Source: Marinobacter bohaiensis (lineage in GTDB: Bacteria; Pseudomonadota; Gammaproteobacteria; Pseudomonadales; Oleiphilaceae). From it: 64,000 nucleotides of DNA. Positions 48,854-56,699 of this stretch are shown here, piece by piece (the stretch's first letter is position 1; the number at the start of each line of letters is the position of its first letter). Under the pieces are notes generated by a model. The model had not been told where the DNA came from. It made no database searches and saw only the letters and a program-made list of their open reading frames with translations. The stretch spans positions 1,860,001 through 1,924,000 of the forward strand of contig NZ_QGEH01000001.1 of assembly GCF_003258515.1 (NCBI RefSeq). The letters are read 5' to 3'. Made by a program: the position numbers and the translations under genes.

Positions 48854-49450
48854 TCAGAAGAGGCCGCTGTCCTCATTGGCTTCCAGCTCGAACCGGAGAT
48901 GAACCTCATCGCCAACCATGTCCTGCCCGTAGTCCATCCCCCAGGTGCTGCGCTGGATCGTGGTGGTGGCGGACAGGCCCATGGTGTAGTCGCCGTGGCC
49001 GAACGGGTAATCGCCGGTCTTGTTGAGGGTCACCTGGACGTCCACCGGGTGGGTTTCGCCGCGCAGGGTGAGGTTGCCGCTGAGGACGCCGCGACGATGC
49101 CCGGACGCCTCGAAGCCGGTCAGCTCGAAGACGATCTCCGGATGGGCTTTCGCATCGAGGAAGTCATCGCTGCGCAGGTGCTCGTCCCGCTTCTTGTTGT
49201 CGGTAAAGACGCTGTCGGCCTGGACAACAACCCGGCCGGACTCGAATTCGCCGGTGGCTTCGTCGTAGACGAACGTGCCTTCGGCGTCACGGAAGAACCC
49301 CAGCACCGATGCATAGCCCAGGTGGTCGACGGCGAAGCTGACGGCAAAGTGGCCGGGGTCGATGTCAAAGGTCCGGGGCTCGGCCCACGATGGGACGGCC
49401 AGGGTCATCCCCACGGCCGCGGCGAGACAGGATTGGATCATGGATCGCAT
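48854..49450 (-). CDS. YceI family periplasmic lipid-binding protein
   Basis: This 198-residue protein is counted from the ATG at 49450, preceded by GGAGG. A signal peptide ends AVPSWA|EP. The lipocalin-like YceI fold is marked by DPGHFAVSFAVDHLGYASVLG, FDA-type strands and the end SATTTIQRSTWGMDYG. YceI proteins bind polyisoprenoids, including quinone-like molecules. Its start lies inside the end of the CDP-alcohol phosphatidyltransferase gene (13-bp overlap), so the two are translationally linked, which suggests a shared lipid role. Confidence 0.9.
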   Translation of the reverse strand: MRSMIQSCLAAAVGMTLAVPSWAEPRTFDIDPGHFAVSFAVDHLGYASVLGFFRDAEGTFVYDEATGEFESGRVVVQADSVFTDNKKRDEHLRSDDFLDAKAHPEIVFELTGFEASGHRRGVLSGNLTLRGETHPVDVQVTLNKTGDYPFGHGDYTMGLSATTTIQRSTWGMDYGQDMVGDEVHLRFELEANEDSGLF

Positions 49451-50220
49451 GTTGAGCGTCCTCCGCTGTGAGTGGCGCCGTCCGGCTGACGCAGCAGCCA
49501 GACCACATCGCGCCCGAATGAGTAAACCAGAAGCACCAGCGACAGCGCCAAAGCGGGTGCCGCCAGCGCCGCTGGGAAAGGCGGCAGGAGCACCAGCAGC
49601 AGCGTCACCAGTTGCCACACACAGATGGTCTTGCGCCGGAAGCTGTCCGGCAGTGGTTGCTGTAATTTGGGTTGGGCACGGCCGGCCAGCAGGAACAGGT
49701 AGCGTGCCAGGCCGATCAACAGGACCCAGCTACCGGCTTTGTCGAGCGATACGGCCAGGGCGCACAGCAACAGCATCAGCGCTGAATCCAGCTCCATATC
49801 GAAGCGCGCGCCGAAGCGGGAGTGGCTGCCGGTGCGGCGCGCGGTGGCACCGTCGACGCCGTCCATGACCAGGGCCACGAAACACAGCCAGGCAAGGGTC
49901 CAGGACTGCGCCGGTGTGATCGACGTCAATGGCAGGAAGGCCGCGATCAGGCAGATCAGTGTGCCACGGGTCAGGGTGACCCGATTGGCCGGCCCCAGCG
50001 ACTCATGCCCGGCCATGCCATGGGACTCCGGGTGGCGGTGCCAGCAGTGACCCACCACGATCGCGAGCAGGCCGGCCGCGCCGGTTGCCAGGGCGGGGAA
50101 TACGGCCGGAAGGTGCAGCGCATAGCCCAGCCCGATGCCGACAACGCCGGTGAGGGCGACGGCCGCGAGCAATTCCGTCATGATACGGCCGTTGAGCCGG
50201 CCAGGGCGCAATACATCCAT
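49438..50220 (-). CDS. CDP-alcohol phosphatidyltransferase family protein
   Basis: This integral membrane enzyme has 260 residues from the ATG at 50220, which has AGGAG 7-10 nt before it. The full catalytic motif is present: D120, D123, G124, A127, R128, G137, D141 and D145 in the order DxxDGxxAR-x8-GxxxDxxxD. NRVTLTRG precedes it, as in known members. Two extra membrane segments lie at about 15-58. Such enzymes transfer a CDP-linked group to an alcohol. The alcohol is unknown. The gene is divergent from the reductase-PTPS-glycosyltransferase operon and coupled to yceI. Confidence 0.9.
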   Translation of the reverse strand: MDVLRPGRLNGRIMTELLAAVALTGVVGIGLGYALHLPAVFPALATGAAGLLAIVVGHCWHRHPESHGMAGHESLGPANRVTLTRGTLICLIAAFLPLTSITPAQSWTLAWLCFVALVMDGVDGATARRTGSHSRFGARFDMELDSALMLLLCALAVSLDKAGSWVLLIGLARYLFLLAGRAQPKLQQPLPDSFRRKTICVWQLVTLLLVLLPPFPAALAAPALALSLVLLVYSFGRDVVWLLRQPDGATHSGGRSTCDP

Positions 50221-50286
50221 ACACCACTCCTGCGACGATCCGGATTGAGGTACGGCCCGCGTGCCGTTACCTTGCATCTCGGCAAA

Positions 50287-50341
50287 GATTACGCCTTCAT
50301 GATTAAGGTGGATCGTCCAATCGCAAACGGCAAGCGTAATC
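50287..50341. repeat. 8-bp inverted repeat in the divergent spacer of the accessory cluster
   Basis: GATTACGC (50287-50294) and GCGTAATC (50334-50341) are perfect inverted copies 39 nt apart, centred in the 254-bp spacer between the CDP-alcohol transferase (-) and the MDR reductase (+). Position suggests a regulator site for both transcripts, but no regulator is known. Confidence 0.45.
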
Positions 50342-50474
50342 CTCCCCGTCAATGGGTTTGACCGCAGGGGGCGGGGGAAAGTTTGCCCACCAGCGACCGG
50401 GCGGTTCATGGCAGCTCAGGGGTGTGACATGGAATCGGGCAGGACGGGGAGTCCGGCATGAGAAGGAGTGGTTC

Positions 50475-51467
50475 ATGACGAGTGCGGCGTGTTACCGGGG
50501 CGAGGCCTTCTGGATACGCGAGCCGGGGCAGGGCGACATTCGACCGGTCAATATTGACCGCACTGGCGTGGCCGACGCCGGCGATGTGGTGGTCGAAACC
50601 CTGTTCAGCGCGGTCAGCCGGGGTACGGAAAGTCTGGTCTTCCACGGCGCCGTGCCGGAATCCGAGTACCAGCGTATGCGCTGCCCGTTCCAGGAGGGGG
50701 CGTTCCCGTTCCCGGTCAAATACGGCTATGCCAATGTCGGGCGGGTGATCGAAGGTCCGGACGACTGGCGCAACGAGCTGGTGTTCTGCCTGTATCCGCA
50801 CCAGACGTGTTTCCGTGTTCCCGGCTCGGCGGTGCAGCGGCTGCCGCGGAATGTGCCGCCGGAGCGGGCCGTGCTGGCGGCCAATATGGAAACGGCGGTC
50901 AACGCCCTTTGGGACGCATCGCCCCGTGTCGGCGACCGGATCGCGGTGATTGGCTGCGGCGTGGTCGGTAGCCTGGTGGCCTGGCTGGCCAGCCGGATTC
51001 CCGGCACCCGGGTGCAGGCCATCGACCCCAATCCGGACCGCCGCGACACCCTGGCCGCGCTCGGTGTCAGCTGGTCCGCGCAGGCCGATGGGCCGGACGA
51101 TCACGACCTGGTGGTGCATGCCAGCGGTCAGCCGGAAGGGCTGCAGGTAGCGCTGAGCCTGGCCGGTGTGGAAGGGCGCATCGTGGAAATGAGCTGGTAC
51201 GGCGATCAGGCGGTTCCCCTGACGCTTGGAGGCGCCTTTCATTCCCGGCGTCTGTCGCTGGTCTCCAGCCAGGTGGGGCGCATCAGCGGGTTTCAGGCAC
51301 CGCGCTGGAATCATGGCGAGCGCCTGGCACTGGCGTTACGCTTGCTCGCGGCCCCGGAGCTGGATGCCCTGATCAACTCCCAGGGCGCCTTTCACGATCT
51401 GCCGGAATCACTTGCCCGGGTGGCCGCGCCGGACTCCGGCGTGTTATGCCATCGGGTTCGCTATTAA
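50475..51467 (+). CDS. MDR-family dehydrogenase/reductase lacking the catalytic zinc site
   Basis: This 330-residue medium-chain dehydrogenase-like protein has AGAAGGAG 6 nt before the ATG at 50475. The cofactor Rossmann motif is IAVIGCGVVGSLVAWLASR near residue 155. The usual zinc ligands are absent: the Cys site reads SAVSRGTES and the GHE site reads KYGYANVG. The overall pattern recalls BchC-like and polysaccharide-type bi-domain reductases of COG1063. A zinc-independent NAD(P)H reductase is likely, substrate unknown. It is the first gene of a five-gene operon with PTPS, GT4, methyltransferase and flippase-like genes. Confidence 0.82.
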   Translation: MTSAACYRGEAFWIREPGQGDIRPVNIDRTGVADAGDVVVETLFSAVSRGTESLVFHGAVPESEYQRMRCPFQEGAFPFPVKYGYANVGRVIEGPDDWRNELVFCLYPHQTCFRVPGSAVQRLPRNVPPERAVLAANMETAVNALWDASPRVGDRIAVIGCGVVGSLVAWLASRIPGTRVQAIDPNPDRRDTLAALGVSWSAQADGPDDHDLVVHASGQPEGLQVALSLAGVEGRIVEMSWYGDQAVPLTLGGAFHSRRLSLVSSQVGRISGFQAPRWNHGERLALALRLLAAPELDALINSQGAFHDLPESLARVAAPDSGVLCHRVRY

Positions 51468-51491
51468 TGTATATCAGGAGGTATTTCTGAC

Positions 51492-51890
51492 ATGTTCAGC
51501 CTGACCGTCCGCGATCACCTGATGATCGCCCACAGCTTCAGCGGCGAGCGCTTCGGCCCCGCCCGGAAAATGCATGGCGCGACCTACGTCGTGGACGTAA
51601 CGTTCCTCCGGGACGAACTGGATGACGACGACCTGGTGGTGGACATCGGTCTGGCCAGCGAACAGCTCAAGGCGGTGGTCACCGAGTTCAATCTCAGCAA
51701 TCTCGACGAACACAAGGAATTCTCCGGCCGCAACACCACCACCGAATTCATGGCCCGGGTGATTTTCGACCGCATGGCCGAACGCATCCTGGCCGGGCAA
51801 CTGGGGCCCGAAGCCGAGGGGCTGCGGCGGATGAAAGTCACGCTGGCGGAATCCCATGTCGCCTGGGCGGGGTACGAGAATGAGCTCTGA
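51492..51890 (+). CDS. Divergent 6-pyruvoyl-tetrahydropterin synthase/QueD-fold protein
   Basis: This 132-residue protein has the PTPS/QueD (T-fold) pattern: IAHSF with H14, MHGATY with H28, VVDIG, LDEH with H74, NTTTE with E85, and ESHVAWAGY with E120. The catalytic Cys before HGH is missing (ARKMHG), and the second His of HGH is Ala (A30), so one of three zinc ligands is lost. It is therefore unlikely to be a standard QueD. It should bind a pterin-like or pyrimidine-like ligand with changed chemistry. It follows the MDR gene by 24 bp and overlaps the glycosyltransferase by 11 bp. Confidence 0.82.
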   Translation: MFSLTVRDHLMIAHSFSGERFGPARKMHGATYVVDVTFLRDELDDDDLVVDIGLASEQLKAVVTEFNLSNLDEHKEFSGRNTTTEFMARVIFDRMAERILAGQLGPEAEGLRRMKVTLAESHVAWAGYENEL

Positions 51891-52941
51891 TCTGACGTTT
51901 CTGGTTCCCGGATCGCCCGACCAGCGTACCGGTGGCTACACCTACGTCCGGTGTATCGTCGAGGGGCTCAGGGCCGCTGGCCAAGCGGTTCGGCTGCAGG
52001 GCCTGGAGGGCGAATTTCCCGAGACCGACCCCCGCGCCCAATCCGCCATGGACCAGGCGCTGGATGCGCTGGAGGACGGGACCACCGCGGTGATCGACGG
52101 GCTGGCGCTGAGCGGACTGCCGCCGCTGGCCGAGCGCCACACCCGTCGTCTGCGGATCGTGGCGCTGGTGCATCACCCACTGGCGGATGAGCCGGACCTG
52201 GACGAAAGCCGGCGCCAGCGGTTTTTCGATTCGGAGCGGAGAGCCCTGGCGGTGGTCTCCGGCGTGATCGTCACCAGCGACTTCACGGCCCGGCGCCTCG
52301 CGGATTTTGACGTCAGCCCGGCGAGGCTGGCGGTGGTGGTGCCCGGAGTACATGTGCCGCAGCGGCTGGAGCCCCGGGTCAAGCCGGATGCGCCGTTCGA
52401 GTTTCTCTGCGTCGCCACCCTCGCGCCCCGCAAGGGTCAGGATCTGCTGGTCCAGGCGCTGGCGCGCTGCCCGTCGGACGCCTGGCACTGCACCCTGGCG
52501 GGTTCACTGGATCGTTACCCGGCCTATGTGGCGGATCTGCGCAGGCAGATTGAGACACTTGGGCTGGAGGATCGTATTGATCTGTGTGGCGAACTGGATG
52601 ACGCCGGCCTCGACCAGTCGTACCGGGAAGCGGATGCCTTCGTGTTGCCATCCTGGTACGAGGGGTACGGCATGGTGATCACCGAAGCGCTGGCCTACGG
52701 GCTGCCGGTGATCACGACGTCCGGGGGCGCCCTGGCGTATACCGCGGACAACCCAGCTTCCATCAAGGTGGAACCGGGCGATGTGGATGCCCTGGCCGCC
52801 GCGCTGAGTCAGTTGCTGGATCAGCCGCAAAGGCTGCAACAGTTGGTCGCGGCGGCGGCTGAGCAACGCCGGACCCTGCCGCAGTGGTCCGATGCGGCCG
52901 CCCAGTTCCGGGCCGCCTTGGAGACTTTGACGCAACCGTAG
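51880..52941 (+). CDS. GT4-type glycosyltransferase
   Basis: This 353-residue GT-B glycosyltransferase starts inside the end of the PTPS-like gene. The N-terminal domain begins [20 protein letters not shown], with a GG donor or acceptor loop. The C-terminal domain has [18 protein letters not shown] and the E-x7-E motif at about 261-269 in [20 protein letters not shown]. It should transfer a sugar from a nucleotide donor. The context suggests that the acceptor is the product of the reductase and PTPS-like proteins, not LPS. No signal or membrane segment is seen. Confidence 0.9.
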   Translation: MSSDLTFLVPGSPDQRTGGYTYVRCIVEGLRAAGQAVRLQGLEGEFPETDPRAQSAMDQALDALEDGTTAVIDGLALSGLPPLAERHTRRLRIVALVHHPLADEPDLDESRRQRFFDSERRALAVVSGVIVTSDFTARRLADFDVSPARLAVVVPGVHVPQRLEPRVKPDAPFEFLCVATLAPRKGQDLLVQALARCPSDAWHCTLAGSLDRYPAYVADLRRQIETLGLEDRIDLCGELDDAGLDQSYREADAFVLPSWYEGYGMVITEALAYGLPVITTSGGALAYTADNPASIKVEPGDVDALAAALSQLLDQPQRLQQLVAAAAEQRRTLPQWSDAAAQFRAALETLTQP

Positions 52942-52993
52942 CGCCGGGCCGCTATGGCTGAAAGCAATCACAGCAATGTTACCGGGGGCGTGC

Positions 52994-53860
52994 ATGGCGG
53001 TGTCGGAACACAGGCAGGCGGGTTTTTTCGAGGTGGACTGGCTCAGTCTGAGGGAGTCGGTCGATCACGCCGCACGTTCCCCGGCGTTGACCCATGAACT
53101 CGCCGGATTCATCGGCGACAGGCTGCCCGCCGGAGCTGGCTATGAGCTGGTGGATCTGGGCTGCGGCACCGGCTCCAACCTGCGTTACCTGGTGCCGCTC
53201 TTGCCCGCCGGTCAACGCTGGACCCTGATCGATCATGACGCCTCACATCTGGCCCGGGCAGACGACGCCTGCCGGTCGCTGCCGGGGATCGACACTATCC
53301 GGTGCCGTCGCGCCGGGCTGGACCGCCCGCTGGACAGCCTGATTCCCCGGACCACCCACATCGTGACCGCCTCGGCGCTGATCGACCTGGTTTCCCGAGC
53401 CTGGCTGGAGCGGCTCGTCGCGCGCTGCGCCGAGTGTGGCGCGGCGGTGCTGGTGGCGCTCAGTTACAGCGGCACTTTCCGGTTAACGCCGGCCCGGACC
53501 GATGACGACTGGATCCTGTCACAGTTCAATGATCACCAGTGCCAGGACAAGGGTGCCGGCCCGGCGCTGGGGCCGGAGGCCTGGCCCGAGCTGGTGGAAT
53601 GCCTGCAGGCGCAGGGCTACGCGGTGCAGACCGCCGCGGCCGACTGGCAGCTGGGGCCGGAGCAGGGCGCGCTGCAGGTCTCCCTGTTACAGGGCTGGGC
53701 CCAGGCGGTCGCCGAGCAGTGCCCGATGGACATCGATCGGGTGCGGCGCTGGCTGGATCAGCGACTCAGGGACCGCGCCGCCGATCGGCTCACGATCGAA
53801 GTGGCCCACCGGGACGTGCTTGGCTTGCCGGCAGCGGCGGGCGCGGAGGCGCCGGAATGA
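52994..53860 (+). CDS. Class I SAM-dependent methyltransferase
   Basis: This 288-residue protein from the ATG at 52994 (an ATG at 52976 is possible) has motif I at 52-66 (LVDLGCGTGSNLRYL) and an acidic loop WTLIDHDASHL. DLVSRAWLERLVARC and LVALSYSGTFRL follow. No specific subfamily can be named. It overlaps the flippase-like gene by 4 bp (ATGA), so it is part of the operon and may methylate the cluster product. Confidence 0.88.
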   Translation: MAVSEHRQAGFFEVDWLSLRESVDHAARSPALTHELAGFIGDRLPAGAGYELVDLGCGTGSNLRYLVPLLPAGQRWTLIDHDASHLARADDACRSLPGIDTIRCRRAGLDRPLDSLIPRTTHIVTASALIDLVSRAWLERLVARCAECGAAVLVALSYSGTFRLTPARTDDDWILSQFNDHQCQDKGAGPALGPEAWPELVECLQAQGYAVQTAAADWQLGPEQGALQVSLLQGWAQAVAEQCPMDIDRVRRWLDQRLRDRAADRLTIEVAHRDVLGLPAAAGAEAPE

Positions 53861-54795
53861 GAGGATGGATCGGCCAGGCATTCGCTTCCCCATGGGCCCG
53901 TTGGCTGTGGACATTGCTGGTCCTGATCGGTGCCTTGTGGGTGTTCGGTCGCAGTGACTGGCAGGTGTCATTGAGCCAGTTGACGCCCGCGGCGCTGGCC
54001 GGTGCGTTGGCGTTAACCCTGGTGCAGGTGCTTGTCTCCGCCTGGCGCTGGCAGTTGACCGCGCGTCGGCTTGGTCTGCCGCTCGATTACCGGGCTGCCG
54101 TGCGCGAGTATTACCGGGCCACCTGGATTAACCAGGTGTTGCCGGGAGGCGTTCTGGGTGATGCCAACCGGGCGCTTCGCCATGGCTCGGCGCATGGGGA
54201 TCATGCCCAGGCCGCCCATGCAGTGATGATCGAACGTTTTTCCGGCCAGCTGGTACTGATCCTGGCGGCGTTGCTGGCCTGGCGCTGGATGCCGATCGGG
54301 CAACTGGGGCTGAGCCCATCGGCTGTCAGCCTGCCGGGCTCGGTGCAGGCAGTGATCGTCGGCGCGGGGCTGGCGCTCCTGCTTGGCCTGGCATGGTTGG
54401 CGCGGCGGTCGTTGCGCGCCCATTCGCTGTCTTTCTGGCGCTCTTTGAAAGCCGGGCTGCTGGTGCCGGACATGCTGGCATGGCAGCTTGCCGGGTCGAC
54501 GCTGGTGCTGGCCAGCTATGTCGGTGTCTTTGTCATCCTCGCCCAGGCCCTGGGGCTGTCCATGCCGCCGACCGAGGTTGTTCCCTGCGCGCTGATCCTG
54601 TTGCTGGCGATGACGCTGCCGGTCACGGTGGCCGGCTGGGGTGTCCGGGAGGGGGTGGCCGGCGTTCTCTGGCTGTCGCTGGGTTATCCGGCCGGGGAGG
54701 GCGTGGCGCTGGGCCTGGCGTATGGACTTGTGTTCCTGGTATCGAGCCTGCCGGGGCTGGTCTTCATGATCCCGCAGCTGCGGCCGGCGACCTGA
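53857..54795 (+). CDS. LPG-synthase-TM (UPF0104) flippase-like membrane protein
   Basis: This 312-residue polytopic protein starts at ATG 53857, overlapping the methyltransferase stop. About eight membrane helices are visible, with the family signature YRATWINQVLPGGVLGDANR and FSGQLVLILAALLAW, then ALILLLAMTLPVTVAGWGVR. The fold is that of the membrane half of lysyl-PG synthases and of the isolated UPF0104 proteins proposed to flip lipids or glycolipids. It suggests that the cluster product crosses or sits in the membrane. Its 3' end overlaps the convergent RibD-like gene by 32 bp. Confidence 0.85.
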   Translation: MRGWIGQAFASPWARWLWTLLVLIGALWVFGRSDWQVSLSQLTPAALAGALALTLVQVLVSAWRWQLTARRLGLPLDYRAAVREYYRATWINQVLPGGVLGDANRALRHGSAHGDHAQAAHAVMIERFSGQLVLILAALLAWRWMPIGQLGLSPSAVSLPGSVQAVIVGAGLALLLGLAWLARRSLRAHSLSFWRSLKAGLLVPDMLAWQLAGSTLVLASYVGVFVILAQALGLSMPPTEVVPCALILLLAMTLPVTVAGWGVREGVAGVLWLSLGYPAGEGVALGLAYGLVFLVSSLPGLVFMIPQLRPAT

Positions 54796-55612
54796 GGCGC
54801 ATGTCGAACAGATAATCGCTCCCCAGGTTAAATGACGCCCATTCCGGGCGCAGGGCGCCATCCAGTGAATCAATGGCGGGCAACTGGATACCGGGAATGC
54901 CACTGCCGATGATCATCGGCGCGACAATCACATGCAGGTGATCGAGACAACCGGCTTCCAGGAAATGGGACACGGTACAACTGCCCCCTTCGATGAAGAT
55001 CCGCCGATAACCCCGCTCGCGCAGCACCGCGATAATGCCTTCCGGCGTCATGCAGTCCGATGGGCAGGGAATGCCGATCTCGTCGGCGTGCTCGGCCTGC
55101 TCGCGGACCAGGCAGTAGGTGCTGGCCTGACGCTGGTCGAACAGCGACTGGTCCCGATCCACGCGCCGGTTGGGGTCGATCACCGCCCGATCCGGATTGC
55201 TGCCTTCCACCCGTCGCACTGTCAGTCGAGGCCGATCGCTTGCGGCCGTACCGGCACCGACCACCACGATATCGGCCACCGCGCGCAAGCGGTGCAGATG
55301 ATCCAACCCGCCATCGCCGTTGATGAACTGGGACGCGCCGGTGACGGTGGCGATACGGCCGTCCAGGCTCTGCCCCACCTGGGCATAGACCACCGGATCC
55401 CGGGTCGGAAGACACAGCGGGACAAAGCACTGCAGCAGATCGTCGGCGGTGCGGTCGGCGGGTGTCGCGTGCAGTTGCCAGTCGCCGCGATCACCAACCG
55501 TTAGCACCGGTTCCTCCCGGCCGGGCAGGAAACAAGGGCCGGGTGTGGTCTGTGTGGCCAGCGACTGGATCAGGGTCCAGGCGGTTTCGGCATCGAGCGT
55601 GGGTCGGGTCAT
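54764..55612 (-). CDS. RibD-C (5-amino-6-ribosylaminouracil reductase-like) protein with N-terminal extension
   Basis: This 282-residue protein carries a complete RibD C-terminal (DHFR-like) reductase domain from about residue 75: SLDGRIA (82-88), INGDGGLDHLHRLRAVAD, VVVGAGTAASDRPRLTVR and FIEGGSCTVSHFLEAG. The deaminase half of RibD is absent. Residues 1-74 form an extension that I do not recognise. Such domains reduce riboflavin-pathway ribosylaminopyrimidines with NADPH. Here it is 144 bp downstream of a creatininase-fold gene on the same strand and overlaps the flippase-like gene tail to tail, so it belongs with the cluster. Confidence 0.85.
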   Translation of the reverse strand: MTRPTLDAETAWTLIQSLATQTTPGPCFLPGREEPVLTVGDRGDWQLHATPADRTADDLLQCFVPLCLPTRDPVVYAQVGQSLDGRIATVTGASQFINGDGGLDHLHRLRAVADIVVVGAGTAASDRPRLTVRRVEGSNPDRAVIDPNRRVDRDQSLFDQRQASTYCLVREQAEHADEIGIPCPSDCMTPEGIIAVLRERGYRRIFIEGGSCTVSHFLEAGCLDHLHVIVAPMIIGSGIPGIQLPAIDSLDGALRPEWASFNLGSDYLFDMRLRSPAAAAGS

Positions 55613-55756
55613 GGTGTCGGTCCTGGCGGTATATCCGTCGCTTTTATTGGGGTGCCCGCGGGGGCGGCTCCTGAAACCATACGAGGCCGGAGCAACGTTT
55701 GGATCCCCGGTGTCACGGCGGTTTGTGGCAGCGTGGCGAAACGGTCGGTCATCGTG

Positions 55757-56554
55757 TCAGCGGGATCGCAGCCATTTCAGATTGAAGGCGGCGGCCTCGC
55801 GCACCGTGTCGGCGAGGGAAGCGGCGAAATGGGCCACCAGTTGGGCGCCCTGATCCGCGGTGGCCTTGCCGGCGCGGCCAACGACGCCGGCCGGGTTCAG
55901 GTCCTGGCCCATCCAGGCGTAGGCGGCGGTGCCTTCCGGGGCGAGGTAGACGAAATCGGCGAGGTCCGTTTCCGCTGGCGTGGCGAAATCCCGGATCAGC
56001 TCCGAGCGGACGCTGTCGGGCGCCAGGTGCAGCATCATGGCGGTTTCCAGTTCGCCGCCATGGATGCCGTGACGGATCTCTTCCGTGGCCACCAGGTGCT
56101 CCGGTGGCGGGAATTGGAAGTAGTTGGCCTTGATCACCAGCATGCCGAAGCGCTGACGCAGCTGCAGCGCGGCCAGGTCGATGATCTGGCGGTTGCCGCC
56201 GTGGCTGTTGAAGATCACCAGGCGTTTGATACCGGCGGCCGCCACCGACTGGCCGATATCGACAAGCACATCAATCGCGGTATCCGGTCGCAGCGACAGG
56301 GTCCCGGGAAAGGCGCCATGCTCCAGGCTCAGCCCAACTGGCAGCGTAGGCAGCACCAGGGCGGGAACGTCTTGCAGGAGAGGAAGGCTGGCATGAAGGA
56401 TGCCTTCACCAATGGACAGGTCGGTGGACAGTGGCAGGTGAGGGCCGTGTTGCTCGACCGCCGCAACCGGCAGGATGGCAACCGCCTCGCGGTCGGCTTT
56501 GTCCGCCAGTTCCACGGTCGTCAGATTCTGCCAGTAGAGAGGCTGCGCGCCCAT
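55757..56554 (-). CDS. Creatininase/ArfB-fold metal-dependent amidohydrolase
   Basis: This 265-residue protein is counted from the ATG at 56554. The metal ligands of the creatininase family are visible: E34 and H36 in VEQHGPHLP, D45 in STDLS, H118 in NSHGGN, and the late Glu pair in HGIHGGELETAMML. The family includes creatininase, MftE, and archaeal ArfB, which deformylates a GTP-derived pyrimidine in riboflavin and F420 synthesis. Next to a RibD-C reductase and a PTPS-like protein, an ArfB-like role on a pyrimidine or pterin precursor is more likely than creatinine hydrolysis. It is inferred. Confidence 0.85.
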   Translation of the reverse strand: MGAQPLYWQNLTTVELADKADREAVAILPVAAVEQHGPHLPLSTDLSIGEGILHASLPLLQDVPALVLPTLPVGLSLEHGAFPGTLSLRPDTAIDVLVDIGQSVAAAGIKRLVIFNSHGGNRQIIDLAALQLRQRFGMLVIKANYFQFPPPEHLVATEEIRHGIHGGELETAMMLHLAPDSVRSELIRDFATPAETDLADFVYLAPEGTAAYAWMGQDLNPAGVVGRAGKATADQGAQLVAHFAASLADTVREAAAFNLKWLRSR

Positions 56555-56699
56555 GCCGGATCGCCTTTTTCGGTTGGCGTTTAAGGCAGTGTAGACCACT
56601 CTGGCGTGCCGCATAATACCGGCAAAGAACCTGGCGCGCGCGGCATTGCACGGTCGGCGCTCTATCAAGTGTAATGATGTATTGGCACCGTTTGGGTGC

